A stretch of DNA of 64,000 nt, taken from assembly GCF_947494875.1 (NCBI RefSeq), contig NZ_CANLWM010000004.1, positions 248,001 through 312,000 on the forward strand, given 5' to 3'. Position 1 is the stretch's first letter, and each line of letters opens with the position of its first letter. The position numbers and the translations under genes were made by a program. The stretch is from an uncultured Williamsia sp. (lineage in GTDB: Bacteria; Actinomycetota; Actinomycetes; Mycobacteriales; Mycobacteriaceae). This document shows, in pieces, positions 43,593-52,633 of this stretch. The notes under the pieces were generated by a model, which was not told the DNA's origin, made no database searches, and saw only the letters and a program-made list of their open reading frames with translations.

Positions 43593-44840
43593 ATGACCGC
43601 TGCAACCGTGCCCTCGGTGGCGCATCGGATCCGTCGCATGACCGGCCGCGATCACCACGAGGACGGCCGGACGGCCTCGGACCTGGAACTGTTCTTCGAC
43701 CTGACGTTCGTCGTGGCGTTCTCCGTCGCCGGCGTGCAGGTGGCGGAGTACCTCGCCGAGGGGCACTACCGCACGGCGATCGCAGGATTCCTGTTCTCCT
43801 CGTTCGCGACCATCTGGGCCTGGATCAACTTCTCCTGGTTCGCCTCCGCCTTCGACACCGACGACTGGGTGTTCCGCGTGGTGACGATGGTGCAGATGGG
43901 CGGGGTGCTCGTCCTGTCGCTGGGCATCGCGCCGGTGTTCGAGTCGCTGGACTCCGGGGACCACCTCGACAACCGCGTCCTGGTGCTCGGGTACGTCGTG
44001 ATGCGCGTGGCGATGCTGGTGCAGTGGCTGCGTGCCGCGTCGCAGAGCGAACAGTACCGCCGCACCTGCCTGACGTATGCCGCCGCGATCCTCGTCGCCC
44101 AGTTCGGATGGGTGGTCGTCATCGTCCTCGAGATGTCGTTGCTCCCGACCGCTATCGCGACCGTCGTGCTGGTCGGCGTCGAGCTGGCCGGACCGTTCGT
44201 GGCCGAACGGCGTATGCCGACGCCGTGGCACCCGCACCACATCGCCGAGCGGTACGGACTGCTCGCGATCATCACCCTCGGGGAGGGGATCGTCGGGACG
44301 GCGGTCGCGCTGCAGTCGGTGATCGCGGAGCAGGGGTGGAGCGTCGAGACGGCCGTGCTGGGCCTCGCGGGGGTGGCGATCACGTTCTCGCTGTGGTGGA
44401 TCTACTTCGTCGTGCCCGCCGGGGACGCGCTGGAGGCCGACCGGTCCAAGTGCTTCGTCTGGGGGTACTCGCACATCCTGGTGTTCATGGCGATCGCTGC
44501 CGTCGGTGCCGGCCTGCACGTCGCGGCCCTGTACCTCGAGCACCACGCGGACATCGGGGCCGAGGTGGCCGTGGCGGCGGTGGCCGTACCCCTGGCCGTC
44601 TACTTCGTCATGCTCACCCTCACGTACTCGTACCTTGTCGAGTTCGACGTGCTCAACGCCGCGCTGACGGTGGCCGGGCTCGTGATCCTCGGCGTGGCCG
44701 TCGCGGCCGCGGCCGCCGGGATGTCGGTGGTGTGGGCGCTGGTCGTGGCGGCCGTCGCGCCGGTCGGGATCGTCGCCGTCGACGAGGCGGTCGGGACCCG
44801 TCACCGCGCGGAGGCACTTCTGCGCCTGCGGTCGGGATAG
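43593..44840 (+). CDS. Low-temperature-requirement A (LtrA) family membrane protein
   Basis: A 415-residue protein with about 11-12 hydrophobic helices and the LtrA signature [13 protein letters not shown] near residue 33, with [17 protein letters not shown] later. The family is named from a Listeria cold-growth locus; its biochemical role is unknown. The start ATG follows GGGAGGACCC. purD begins 31 bp downstream but has its own promoter-like hexamer. Confidence 0.85.
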   Translation: MTAATVPSVAHRIRRMTGRDHHEDGRTASDLELFFDLTFVVAFSVAGVQVAEYLAEGHYRTAIAGFLFSSFATIWAWINFSWFASAFDTDDWVFRVVTMVQMGGVLVLSLGIAPVFESLDSGDHLDNRVLVLGYVVMRVAMLVQWLRAASQSEQYRRTCLTYAAAILVAQFGWVVVIVLEMSLLPTAIATVVLVGVELAGPFVAERRMPTPWHPHHIAERYGLLAIITLGEGIVGTAVALQSVIAEQGWSVETAVLGLAGVAITFSLWWIYFVVPAGDALEADRSKCFVWGYSHILVFMAIAAVGAGLHVAALYLEHHADIGAEVAVAAVAVPLAVYFVMLTLTYSYLVEFDVLNAALTVAGLVILGVAVAAAAAGMSVVWALVVAAVAPVGIVAVDEAVGTRHRAEALLRLRSG

Positions 44841-44857
44841 GCCCCGGGACGCGACGG

Positions 44858-44863
44858 TAGAGT
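44858..44863 (+). promoter_or_regulatory. -10 element of purD (leaderless)
   Basis: TAGAGT with 8 nt to the GTG start at 44872 and no Shine-Dalgarno sequence. Confidence 0.5.
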
Positions 44864-44871
44864 CCACCCCC

Positions 44872-46128
44872 GTGCGAGTTCTGGTGATCGGATCCGGTGG
44901 ACGCGAACACGCCCTGCTCCTGGGCCTGACGGCCGACCCCGGCGTCGACGACCTGCACATCGCGCCGGGCAACGCCGGTACCCGGTCGATCGCCACCAGC
45001 CATCCCGTCGACGTCGCCTCGTCGGACGCCGTGGTCGCCCTCGCCCGCGAGATCGGTGCCGACCTCGTGGTCGTCGGACCGGAGGTCCCCCTGGTGCTCG
45101 GCGTCGCCGACGCATTGCGGGAGGCGGGGATCGCGACGTTCGGTCCGAGCGCCGCCGCGGCGCGGATCGAGGGCTCGAAAGCGTTCGCCAAGGACGTGAT
45201 GGCCGCGGCGGGCGTACGGACCGCGCACAGCGAGATCGTCGACAACCCCGCGCATCTCGACGCCGCCCTCGACCGCTTCGGCCCGACGTGGGTCGTCAAG
45301 GACGACGGACTCGCCGCAGGCAAGGGGGTCGTCGTCTCGGCCGACCGTGGCGCCGCCCGCGCGCACGCCGCCGACCTGCTCGAGGCCGGTCACCCGGTGC
45401 TGCTGGAGTCGTTCCTCGACGGACCCGAGGTGTCGCTGTTCTGCCTCGTCGACGGCACCGACGTCGTCCCGCTCCTGCCTGCGCAGGACCACAAGCGCGT
45501 CGGCGACGGGGACCAGGGGCCGAACACCGGAGGCATGGGCGCCTACACGCCGCTGCCATGGCTGCCCGAGGACATGGTCCAGCGGATCGTCGACGAGGTC
45601 GTCGAGCCCGTCGCGCGCGAGATGAGTTCTCGCGGTTGCCCGTTCAGTGGCCTCCTGTACGCGGGCCTGGCGATCGGCGCCGACGGGCCCGCGGTCGTCG
45701 AGTTCAACTGTCGCTTCGGTGATCCCGAGACCCAGGCGGTGCTGGCGCTGCTCGAGTCACCTCTCGGTGAGGCACTGAATGCCACGGCGACAGGGCATCT
45801 CGCCGATCTCGCGCCGCTGCGGTGGCGCGACGGGTCGGCCGTCACCGTCGTCGTGGCCGCCGAGAACTACCCCGGTACGCCGCGGACCGGCGACCCGATC
45901 GCCGGTGCCGACGTCGAGGGTGTGTTGCACGCGGGGACGAGGCTCGACGCCGACGGCGCCGTGCTGTCGTCGGGCGGTCGGGTGCTGGCGGTGGTCGGCG
46001 TCGGCGACGATCTCGCCGCGGCGCGAGCGCAGGCCTACGAGCGGGTCGCCGGGGTGCGACTCACCGGCTCCCACCACCGCACCGACATCGGTCTCGCCGC
46101 CCTCGAGGGCCGCATCAGCATCCCCTGA
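44872..46128 (+). CDS. purD: Phosphoribosylamine-glycine ligase
   Basis: A 418-residue ATP-grasp enzyme (GAR synthetase), second step of de novo purine synthesis. Markers are [14 protein letters not shown] at the N-terminus, [13 protein letters not shown] (ATP grasp), [20 protein letters not shown], and [12 protein letters not shown]. Start GTG at 44872. It opens the block that also holds purB, purC, purS and purQ. In M. tuberculosis purD is Rv0772. Confidence 0.97.
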   Translation: MRVLVIGSGGREHALLLGLTADPGVDDLHIAPGNAGTRSIATSHPVDVASSDAVVALAREIGADLVVVGPEVPLVLGVADALREAGIATFGPSAAAARIEGSKAFAKDVMAAAGVRTAHSEIVDNPAHLDAALDRFGPTWVVKDDGLAAGKGVVVSADRGAARAHAADLLEAGHPVLLESFLDGPEVSLFCLVDGTDVVPLLPAQDHKRVGDGDQGPNTGGMGAYTPLPWLPEDMVQRIVDEVVEPVAREMSSRGCPFSGLLYAGLAIGADGPAVVEFNCRFGDPETQAVLALLESPLGEALNATATGHLADLAPLRWRDGSAVTVVVAAENYPGTPRTGDPIAGADVEGVLHAGTRLDADGAVLSSGGRVLAVVGVGDDLAAARAQAYERVAGVRLTGSHHRTDIGLAALEGRISIP

Positions 46129-46134
46129 CCGCGG

Positions 46135-47037
46135 TCAGGCGTCGAGGTTGCGGCCGAGAAATGCCATCTGGTCGGGCAGGACGCTGCGCCAGAACCGGTT
46201 GTTGTGGCCGCCCGGTGCGGTGGTGAACGCCGCGGGCGGGTGCAGTCCCGCCATCCACTGCCGCGTGTACAGGTAGAACTGGTCGCTCGCCCCGATGTCG
46301 ATGAGCAGCGGGATCTGCGTGAACGCCGCCTGCTGTCCGAAGAGCGAGTTCGCCCGGTAGTCCTCGGGGCTGTCGAACGCTCGTGGTGGGAACGTCCGCG
46401 GGTCGCCCCACAGGGCGGGGGAGCTGGCGGCGATCGCGGCCACCCGGGTGGGGCCCATGAGTGCGCCGAGGCGCAGCGCGCCGTACCCGCCCATCGACCA
46501 CCCGTAGAGCCCGATGCGCTCGGTCGAGAGCCCCAGCGACGGGTTCGCGGCGAGCATGGGCAGGAACTCGTCGATCACCATCGCGGCGGCGTCGGTGCCG
46601 TCGAGTCGCGGGTGGTAGTAGTTCCGGCCGGTGTCCGGGGCGGCCAACGCGAACGGCGCCGTCCCCGCCGCCACCGACTGCGCGAGATAGCGGTGCATCT
46701 GCAGGCTCGAGATGAACGCGGTCTTCTCGTCGGTGTTGAGCGCGTGCAGCACGACGACGACGGGCAACGTCCCGACCACGCCGGGCGGGCGCGCGACGAT
46801 CCACCGCGTCTCGCGGCCCAGCATCTTCGCCGACCGGAAACTGCCGGTGATCAGCTCCGGGTCGCCCGGCCGCGAGGTGGTGGGCGGCGTCGACTCCGGG
46901 GACACCTCGTCCTGGGTGCGCGCCCGGGCCTGCTGACGCGGGGTCGCGGCCTCGTCGCGGCTGCACGCACCGAGCGCGAGGAGAGCACCGATCCCGGCGC
47001 CCGCACCCAGCACGGTGCGTCGGTCGACTGCGCGCAT
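46135..47037 (-). CDS. Exported esterase, lipoprotein, mycolyltransferase-like fold (Rv0774c-like)
   Basis: A 300-residue secreted alpha/beta-hydrolase. A twin-arginine (R6-R7), hydrophobic stretch and lipobox LGAC with Cys25 indicate a Tat-exported lipoprotein. The nucleophile elbow GWSMGGYGAL is near residue 178, with a late GGHNNRFW histidine region. It belongs to the esterase/antigen 85-like group but lacks obvious mycolyltransferase hallmarks. Convergent with purD (6 bp), as Rv0774c lies near Rv0772. Confidence 0.87.
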   Translation of the reverse strand: MRAVDRRTVLGAGAGIGALLALGACSRDEAATPRQQARARTQDEVSPESTPPTTSRPGDPELITGSFRSAKMLGRETRWIVARPPGVVGTLPVVVVLHALNTDEKTAFISSLQMHRYLAQSVAAGTAPFALAAPDTGRNYYHPRLDGTDAAAMVIDEFLPMLAANPSLGLSTERIGLYGWSMGGYGALRLGALMGPTRVAAIAASSPALWGDPRTFPPRAFDSPEDYRANSLFGQQAAFTQIPLLIDIGASDQFYLYTRQWMAGLHPPAAFTTAPGGHNNRFWRSVLPDQMAFLGRNLDA

Positions 47038-47121
47038 ACCCCTCTTCCGGCAAGGATCCGACGCCGCCCGCGGGCGGCGTCGAACGGCTCGTGACGAGTC
47101 CAGAGGCTACCGGCTCTCGCC

Positions 47122-47127
47122 TACAGT
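47122..47127 (+). promoter_or_regulatory. -10 element of the aminotransferase gene
   Basis: TACAGT with 7 nt to the ATG at 47135 and no RBS, consistent with a leaderless transcript. Confidence 0.45.
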
Positions 47128-47134
47128 GCGTCGC

Positions 47135-48325
47135 ATGGCCTTCTCGCGTCCCGGCCCGCTCGCGCCCGCCCCGTCCGCCCGCTCCGACATCGCGATGTTC
47201 CACGTCATGGACGTGCTCGCGGCCGGTGCCGCACGACGCGCGGCGGGTCTCGAGGTCGTGTCGTTGGCCGCCGGGCAGCCGTCGACGCCGGCGCCGGAAC
47301 CGGTGCGTCGGGCTGTGCGCGAGGCGATCGACGCCGACCTGCTCGGCTACACCGAGTCGTCGGGGACGGCCGCCATCCGCGGGGCGATCGCGGGCCACCA
47401 CCGCCGCCGGTACGGCCTGGACGTCGACGCCGAGGACGTCATCGTGACGACGGGCTCGTCGGGGGCGTTCACCCTGATCTTCCTCGCCGCGTTCTCGCCG
47501 GGGGATCGCGTGGTGCTGCTGCGGCCGGGTTACCCCGCCTACCGGAACGCGTTGAGCGCCCTCGGGTGCGAGGTCGTCGAACTGGACTGCGGGGCCGAGT
47601 CCGACTACCGACTGACCGTGGACATGCTCGACGCGCTCGGCGAGCCGCCCGCGGGACTCATCGTCGCCAGCCCCGCGAATCCGACCGGCACGATCATCCC
47701 GCCCGACGACCTCGCCGCCCTGGCGCGATGGTGCGAGGAGCGAGGCACCCTGCTGATCTCCGACGAGATCTACCACGGCATCGAGCACCCCGGCGCACCC
47801 GCGACATCGTGCGCGTGGACGACATCGCGTGAGGCCGTCGTCATGGGGTCGGTCTCGAAGTATTTCTGCATGACCGGGTGGCGGCTCGGGTGGATGCTCG
47901 TCCCCCAGCGGTATCGGCGCGCCGTGGAACGCCTCACCGCGAACCTCACCATCTGTCCGCCGACGCTGTCGCAGATCGCGGCCGTCGCCGCGTTCGACGA
48001 CGCGTCGCTCACCGAGTGCGACGCCCATGTGGCCCGGTACACCGCCAACCGCGACGCGCTCATCACCGGCCTCGCCGACCTCGATGTCACCGAGATCGCG
48101 CCGCCGGACGGCGCGTTCTACCTCTACGCCGATGTCGGCCACGTGACCGACGACAGCCTCACGTGGTGCCGGGAGGTGCTGGCCTCCACGGGCGTTGCGA
48201 TCGCCCCGGGAGTCGACTTCGACACCGTGCGTGGCTCGCGCACCATCCGTCTCAGCTTCGCGGGGGACCGTTCGGACATCGACCGGGGGCTCGAGTTGCT
48301 CGGCCCGGTGTTGACGCGGGGCTGA
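47135..48325 (+). CDS. Class I/II PLP-dependent aminotransferase
   Basis: A 396-residue AspC-type aminotransferase. The PLP lysine lies in GSVSKYFCMTGWRLGW, the phosphate-binding GSSGAF is near residue 108, ANPTG near residue 188, and the substrate carboxylate arginine is in RTIRLSFAG. It could act on aspartate, aromatic or branched amino acids; the sequence does not decide. Start at 47135 is fixed by the -10 element and homology to the FHVMDVLAAGAARRAAG start region. It is followed by a TetR gene. Confidence 0.9.
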   Translation: MAFSRPGPLAPAPSARSDIAMFHVMDVLAAGAARRAAGLEVVSLAAGQPSTPAPEPVRRAVREAIDADLLGYTESSGTAAIRGAIAGHHRRRYGLDVDAEDVIVTTGSSGAFTLIFLAAFSPGDRVVLLRPGYPAYRNALSALGCEVVELDCGAESDYRLTVDMLDALGEPPAGLIVASPANPTGTIIPPDDLAALARWCEERGTLLISDEIYHGIEHPGAPATSCAWTTSREAVVMGSVSKYFCMTGWRLGWMLVPQRYRRAVERLTANLTICPPTLSQIAAVAAFDDASLTECDAHVARYTANRDALITGLADLDVTEIAPPDGAFYLYADVGHVTDDSLTWCREVLASTGVAIAPGVDFDTVRGSRTIRLSFAGDRSDIDRGLELLGPVLTRG

Positions 48326-48372
48326 TCAGTCCCGGCTGGTCGCGGTCGACACGCCGCCGACGGTCACCAGAC

Positions 48373-48410
48373 CTGCCAAAACGCGTCGGCGGAGACCCCC
48401 CTTTTGGCAG
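48373..48410. promoter_or_regulatory. Inverted repeat before the TetR gene
   Basis: CTGCCAAAA (48373-48381) and TTTTGGCAG (48402-48410), perfect 9-bp arms 20 bp apart, ending 11 bp before the TetR ATG. Likely an autoregulatory operator; AT-rich arms stand out in GC-rich DNA. Confidence 0.55.
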
Positions 48411-48421
48411 CATGTCCCCCT

Positions 48422-49012
48422 ATGACGTCAGCAGCGACTCCCAAGGGTCTGCGACGTCGTGCCCGTCTCATCGCTGCGGCCGGAGATCTGCTGATGGAGG
48501 GCGGGTTTGACGCCGTTCGTCACCGCGCCGTCGCCGACCGCGCGGGGTTGCCGCTCGCGTCGACCACGTATTACTTCGAGTCCCTCGAGGACCTCGTCGT
48601 CGAGGCGGTGTCCCACGTCTGTCAGGGCGACCTCGACGGGATCCGCGAGCGCACCACGCACCTGACCCGACGCCGACGCGGATGCGAGGCCACCGCCGAG
48701 GCGCTCGCGGACGTGTTCGTCGGCGACGATCGCGGCATGCTGACCACGCGTTGCGAGACCGTCGTTCTTGCGCAACGGTTTCCGCGCATCCGGCCGCTGC
48801 TGGTCAACCGCGGCAAGCTACTCGGCGAGCTGCATCACGAGGTGCTGGAGAAGTCGGGCCGGAGTGTCGCGACGGCAGCCGTCGCGCAGCTGATGGCGGT
48901 GGAGGAGGGTGCGGTGGTCCGCGCACTGTCCGACTCGGTGGAAGACGTGCACGCCGCGACCTACGAGACGCTGACCCACGTCGTCGACGCCCTGGCCCCC
49001 AGCGGTCGCTGA
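48422..49012 (+). CDS. TetR family transcriptional regulator
   Basis: A 196-residue regulator. The HTH covers about residues 10-50 (HRAVADRAGLPLASTTYYFESLEDLV), with YYF replacing the more common YRYF. The C-terminal domain is helical and contains a TetR_C-type pattern. The start ATG at 48422 follows a 9-bp inverted repeat that probably binds it. It lies between the aminotransferase and purB, in the position of a TetR gene (Rv0775) in M. tuberculosis. Target unknown beyond itself. Confidence 0.87.
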   Translation: MTSAATPKGLRRRARLIAAAGDLLMEGGFDAVRHRAVADRAGLPLASTTYYFESLEDLVVEAVSHVCQGDLDGIRERTTHLTRRRRGCEATAEALADVFVGDDRGMLTTRCETVVLAQRFPRIRPLLVNRGKLLGELHHEVLEKSGRSVATAAVAQLMAVEEGAVVRALSDSVEDVHAATYETLTHVVDALAPSGR

Positions 49013-49057
49013 CACCGTCGCGATCGGCGCGGGGCCGCACGGGGCACAATGAGCCGC

Positions 49058-50488
49058 GTGTCTGACAAGCCGCGCATCACCGATGTCCTCGCGGGGCGGT
49101 ACGCCTCGGCCGAGCTGGTGACCCTGTGGTCGCCCGAACACAAGATCGTCCTCGAGCGGCGGCTGTGGATCGCGGTGCTCACCGCCCAGCGTGACCTGGG
49201 CGTCGACGTGCCCGACGGCGTGATCGAGGACTACGAGCGCGTCGTCGACGACGTCGACCTTGCCTCCATCGCCGACCGCGAGCGGGTGACCCGGCACGAC
49301 GTGAAGGCGCGGATCGAGGAGTTCAACGCCCTCGCCGGCCACGAGCACATCCACAAGGGGATGACGAGCCGCGACCTCACCGAGAACGTCGAGCAGCTGC
49401 AGATCCTGCGGTCGCTGGAGCACGTGCACGCCCACGGCGTCGCGGTGGCCGCCCGCCTCGCCGACCGTGCGGCGCAGTACGCGTCGGTCGTGATGGCCGG
49501 CCGCAGCCACAACGTCGCCGCGCAGGCGACGACGCTCGGGAAGCGGTTCGCGTCGGCGGCCGACGAGACGCTCGTCGCGCTCACCCGTCTGCGCGAGTTG
49601 ATCGGTCGCTACCCGCTGCGGGGGATCAAGGGTCCGATGGGCACGTCGCAGGACATGCTCGACCTGTTCGACGGGGACACCGACAGGCTGGCGTCGCTGG
49701 AGTCGAGAGTCGCTGCCCACCTGGGCTTCTCGCAGTCGTTGACGTCGGTCGGCCAGGTGTACCCACGCTCGCTCGACCACGACGTCGTCTCCGCGCTCGT
49801 GCAGGTGGCGGCGGGACCGTCGTCGATGGCGCACACGATCCGGCTGATGGCCGGCCACGAACTGGTCACCGAGGGCTTCCAGCCCGGGCAGGTGGGCAGT
49901 TCGGCCATGCCGCACAAGATGAACACACGCAGCTGCGAGCGGGTCAACGGATTGGCCGTCGTGCTGCGGGGCTACGCGTCGATGACCGCGGAACTCGCGG
50001 GGGCGCAGTGGAACGAGGGTGACGTGTTCTGCTCGGTGGTGCGCCGGGTCGCCCTGCCCGACGCGTTCTTCGCCGTCGACGGGTTGATGGAGACGTTCCT
50101 GACCGTGCTGGCCGAGTTCGGTGCGTATCCGGCGGTGATCGCCAACGAGCTCGACCGCTACCTGCCGTTCCTGGCCACCACCAAAGTGCTCATCGCGGCG
50201 GTGCGTGCGGGCGTCGGGCGGGAGAGCGCGCACGAGGCGATCAAGGAGAACGCGGTCGCCGTCGCGCTTGCGATGCGGGAGGAGGGCCGCGAACCCGACC
50301 TGCTCGATCGCCTCGCCGCCGACGACCGCCTGCCGCTCGACCGTGCCGCGCTCGACGCGGCACTGGCCGACAAGCACGCGTTCATCGGCGCCGCCGAACA
50401 GCAGGTCGCCGACGTCGTGTCGGCGGTCGGGCGCCTGGCCGACCAGTACCCCGACGCCGCCCGCTACACCCCTGCGCCGATCCTCTAG
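49058..50488 (+). CDS. purB: Adenylosuccinate lyase
   Basis: A 476-residue fumarase/aspartase-superfamily lyase that acts twice in purine synthesis, on SAICAR and on adenylosuccinate. The signature GSSAMPHKMN is near residue 290, with GMTSRDLTENVEQLQ and GRSHNVAAQATTLGKRFA. The GTG at 49058 is preferred to the ATG at 49049 because the family starts near xxITDVLAGRYAS and a -10-like CACAAT (49045-49050) would lie inside the longer version. Confidence 0.96.
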   Translation: MSDKPRITDVLAGRYASAELVTLWSPEHKIVLERRLWIAVLTAQRDLGVDVPDGVIEDYERVVDDVDLASIADRERVTRHDVKARIEEFNALAGHEHIHKGMTSRDLTENVEQLQILRSLEHVHAHGVAVAARLADRAAQYASVVMAGRSHNVAAQATTLGKRFASAADETLVALTRLRELIGRYPLRGIKGPMGTSQDMLDLFDGDTDRLASLESRVAAHLGFSQSLTSVGQVYPRSLDHDVVSALVQVAAGPSSMAHTIRLMAGHELVTEGFQPGQVGSSAMPHKMNTRSCERVNGLAVVLRGYASMTAELAGAQWNEGDVFCSVVRRVALPDAFFAVDGLMETFLTVLAEFGAYPAVIANELDRYLPFLATTKVLIAAVRAGVGRESAHEAIKENAVAVALAMREEGREPDLLDRLAADDRLPLDRAALDAALADKHAFIGAAEQQVADVVSAVGRLADQYPDAARYTPAPIL

Positions 50489-50794
50489 GTCACGCTCGGG
50501 AGTCGTCGCCGACGACCGGTGCGCGTAGTCGATGAGCGCGCACTTCTGCTACGCCTCGCCGTGCCCCGGCATGCGGACCCGCGGCCTACTCACGAACCCG
50601 CGCCACGTTCGGCGGGTTCGCTCGCTCGCCGCGGATTCGCCGGTGGGTGGGGGAAACCGCGTCGTTCTCGCGAACCCGCGCCGTTCTCGCTGCCCCGCGT
50701 CCAGTGGGCCGACCCGCGTCGAGTGTGGCGCGGATTCGCCCGCTCGCCGCGGATTCTCGTCGACGTGGATCCGAACCGCCCCTGCCGACGTGCG
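50489..50794. repeat. Gene-free region with mosaic short repeats
   Basis: No gene. CGAACCCGCGCC occurs at 50593 and 50671, CGCTCGCCGCGGATTC at 50623 and 50741, and CGCGGATTCGCC at 50729. CGAACCCGC (50593-50601) and GCGGGTTCG (50612-50620) can form a hairpin. GTCCAGTGGGCC (50699) and GTCGAGTGTGGCG (50718) look like decayed copies of the 21-bp repeat core. Confidence 0.6.
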
Positions 50795-51310
50795 TCAGAC
50801 CCCGGCGCGCTCCGCGATGCCGGCAACGAACTGGGCTTGTCCGATGTGCAGGGTGATGTCGTTGAGGACGCTGATCAGCCGGACCCCGGCGGTTACCGGA
50901 GGATCCCAGTTCTTGTCGACCACACGCTCGACCTCGTCGGCGGTGAGGGTGCGGATGTAGTCCAGCGCCGCCTGGTGGGCGTCGTGGAAGTAGCCGGCCA
51001 GCAGTTCGCCGTCGCCGGGGACCGCGGCGACCTCGTCACTGCTCTGCCCGTACCCCGTCGCCCAGTCGTCGAACGGGAGCCCGAAGCGGTCACGCCACTG
51101 CGGCCACTGCTGGTCCTCGCCGGTCAGGCCGGCGACGTGGTCGTCGAGGATGCGCGCCGAGTGCCAGATCAGCCACGCGATCGTGTTGGCGTCCGCGTCG
51201 ACGCGGTGGGTGAGGACGGCGCTGCTCGCACCGTCGGTCAGGGACGACACGGCGTCGTCGGCGCGGGTGAACGCGTCGACGAGGACGTCGTGCAGGGCGG
51301 TGTCGGTCAC
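50795..51310 (-). CDS. DinB-superfamily protein (DUF664/mycothiol transferase-like)
   Basis: A 171-residue four-helix-bundle protein. The metal-site histidines appear as LIWHSARILDDHVAGL near residue 50 and LHIGQAQF near residue 155, as in DinB/DUF664 proteins; several actinobacterial members use mycothiol for detoxification, which is only a possibility here. The GTG at 51310 is supported by GAGGAG upstream; a longer frame exists but lacks conservation. Convergent with purB across a repeat-rich gap. Confidence 0.8.
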   Translation of the reverse strand: MTDTALHDVLVDAFTRADDAVSSLTDGASSAVLTHRVDADANTIAWLIWHSARILDDHVAGLTGEDQQWPQWRDRFGLPFDDWATGYGQSSDEVAAVPGDGELLAGYFHDAHQAALDYIRTLTADEVERVVDKNWDPPVTAGVRLISVLNDITLHIGQAQFVAGIAERAGV

Positions 51311-51382
51311 GGGAGCTCCTCGAGAGGTCGGCAGGGGACCCCCGGTGCAACGTGCGCCGGTGTGGCCGCGCATCCCTGCAGA

Positions 51383-51682
51383 TCAGGGGGTGCGGACGTC
51401 GCCGTGTCCGAGGTCGCGGTCGGGGAACGCGGCGTCCCGAACACGACGCTTGAGTTCGGCAGCGTCGGGGAAGCCCCCGTCGACGGAGCGATCCCAGACC
51501 GTCATGCCGTCGACCTCGACGGTGAAGACGCCGCCGGTGTCGGGGACGAGGGTGACCGATCCCAGCTCGGTGCCGAAGGTCGACAGCAGCTCCGCTGTTA
51601 TCCAGTTCGCCCGCAGCAGCCAGTTGCACAGCGTGCAGTAGCGGATGCCCACGGCGGGTCGGGTGGCGTCGGGCGTGCTCAT
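51383..51682 (-). CDS. SelW/SelT/SelH (Rdx) family thioredoxin-like protein
   Basis: A 99-residue protein of the selenoprotein W-like family with a redox motif C16-T-L-C19 in IRYCTLCNWLLRA, where animal proteins have CxxU. The fold is thioredoxin-like. Late VEVDGMTVWDRSVDGGFPDAAELKRRVRD is the family tail. Role probably redox, partner unknown. Its start is only about 57 bp from the divergent purC start. Confidence 0.88.
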   Translation of the reverse strand: MSTPDATRPAVGIRYCTLCNWLLRANWITAELLSTFGTELGSVTLVPDTGGVFTVEVDGMTVWDRSVDGGFPDAAELKRRVRDAAFPDRDLGHGDVRTP

Positions 51683-51727
51683 GCATGACGACAGTAGGCG
51701 CGCGCCGTGCCGCGACCTGGCCACCAC

Positions 51728-51733
51728 TAGCCT
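51728..51733 (+). promoter_or_regulatory. -10 element of purC (leaderless)
   Basis: TAGCCT, exactly 6 nt before the purC ATG at 51740. Confidence 0.5.
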
Positions 51734-51739
51734 TGGGCC

Positions 51740-52633
51740 ATGCGTCCCACCATCGAGTCCTATCGCCATGTGGCGTCGGGCAAGGTCCGCGAGCTCTACG
51801 AGATCGACGCCGACACGCTGCTCATGGTGTCGACGGATCGCATCTCCGCCTACGACCATGTCCTCGACAGCCTCATCCCCGACAAGGGGCGGGTCCTCAC
51901 GGCGATGTCGTTCTTCTGGTTCGAGACGCTGGGCATCGCCAACCACCTCGTCGGCGGGCCCGACGATCCTCGCATCCCGGCCGCAGAACTCGGCCGGTCG
52001 ATGGTGGTGCGCAAGCTGCCGATGATGCCGGTCGAGTGCGTCGCCCGCGGTTACCTCACCGGCTCGGGTCTGCTCGACTACCGAGCCACCGGCTCGGTGT
52101 GCGGCATCGCCTTGCCACCGGGCCTGCAGGAGGCGTCGCGGCTGCCGATGCCGATCTTCACCCCGGCGAGCAAGGCGGCCATCGGTGACCACGACGAGAA
52201 CATCGACTTCGTCGGGGTCGTCGAGCGTGTTGGCGAGCCGACGGCGCGCGCACTACGGGACACCACCCTCGACATCTACATGCGCGGAGCCGAACTCGCG
52301 GCGGGACGCGGGATCATCCTCGCCGACACTAAGTTCGAGTTCGGACTCGCGCCCGACGGGTCGCTGGTGCTCGCCGACGAGGTGCTGACGCCGGACTCGT
52401 CGCGGTACTGGGACGCCGGTATCCACACACCGGGCGTCGTGCAGCCCAGCTTCGACAAGCAGATCGTCCGCAACTGGCTGACCGGCCCGGAATCAGGGTG
52501 GGACAAGACGGGTGCCGCGCCGCCGCCACCTCTGCCGGGTGATGTGGTCGCTCGCACACGCACGCGATACATCGAGGCGTACGAGACCATCTCAGGTCGA
52601 TCGTTCGCGCAGTGGCCGGGAGGTGCGCGGTGA
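51740..52633 (+). CDS. purC: SAICAR synthetase (phosphoribosylaminoimidazole-succinocarboxamide synthase)
   Basis: A 297-residue enzyme that joins aspartate to CAIR in purine synthesis. Signatures are SGKVRELYE near residue 13, [28 protein letters not shown], and [10 protein letters not shown]. The start is fixed by a leaderless promoter. Its GTGA overlap with the next gene couples it to oligopeptidase B, an arrangement seen also at Rv0780-Rv0781. Confidence 0.97.
   Translation: MRPTIESYRHVASGKVRELYEIDADTLLMVSTDRISAYDHVLDSLIPDKGRVLTAMSFFWFETLGIANHLVGGPDDPRIPAAELGRSMVVRKLPMMPVECVARGYLTGSGLLDYRATGSVCGIALPPGLQEASRLPMPIFTPASKAAIGDHDENIDFVGVVERVGEPTARALRDTTLDIYMRGAELAAGRGIILADTKFEFGLAPDGSLVLADEVLTPDSSRYWDAGIHTPGVVQPSFDKQIVRNWLTGPESGWDKTGAAPPPPLPGDVVARTRTRYIEAYETISGRSFAQWPGGAR

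Noticed and set aside
43230-45323. A 697-residue reverse-strand open frame opposite the LtrA and purD genes
   Set aside because: Typical high-GC antisense shadow: H/D/R/E-rich composition, no domain, and clear real genes on the other strand.
46115-48142. A 675-residue reverse-strand frame over the esterase and aminotransferase genes
   Set aside because: Out of frame with the esterase and antisense to the aminotransferase; low-complexity R/G/H composition.
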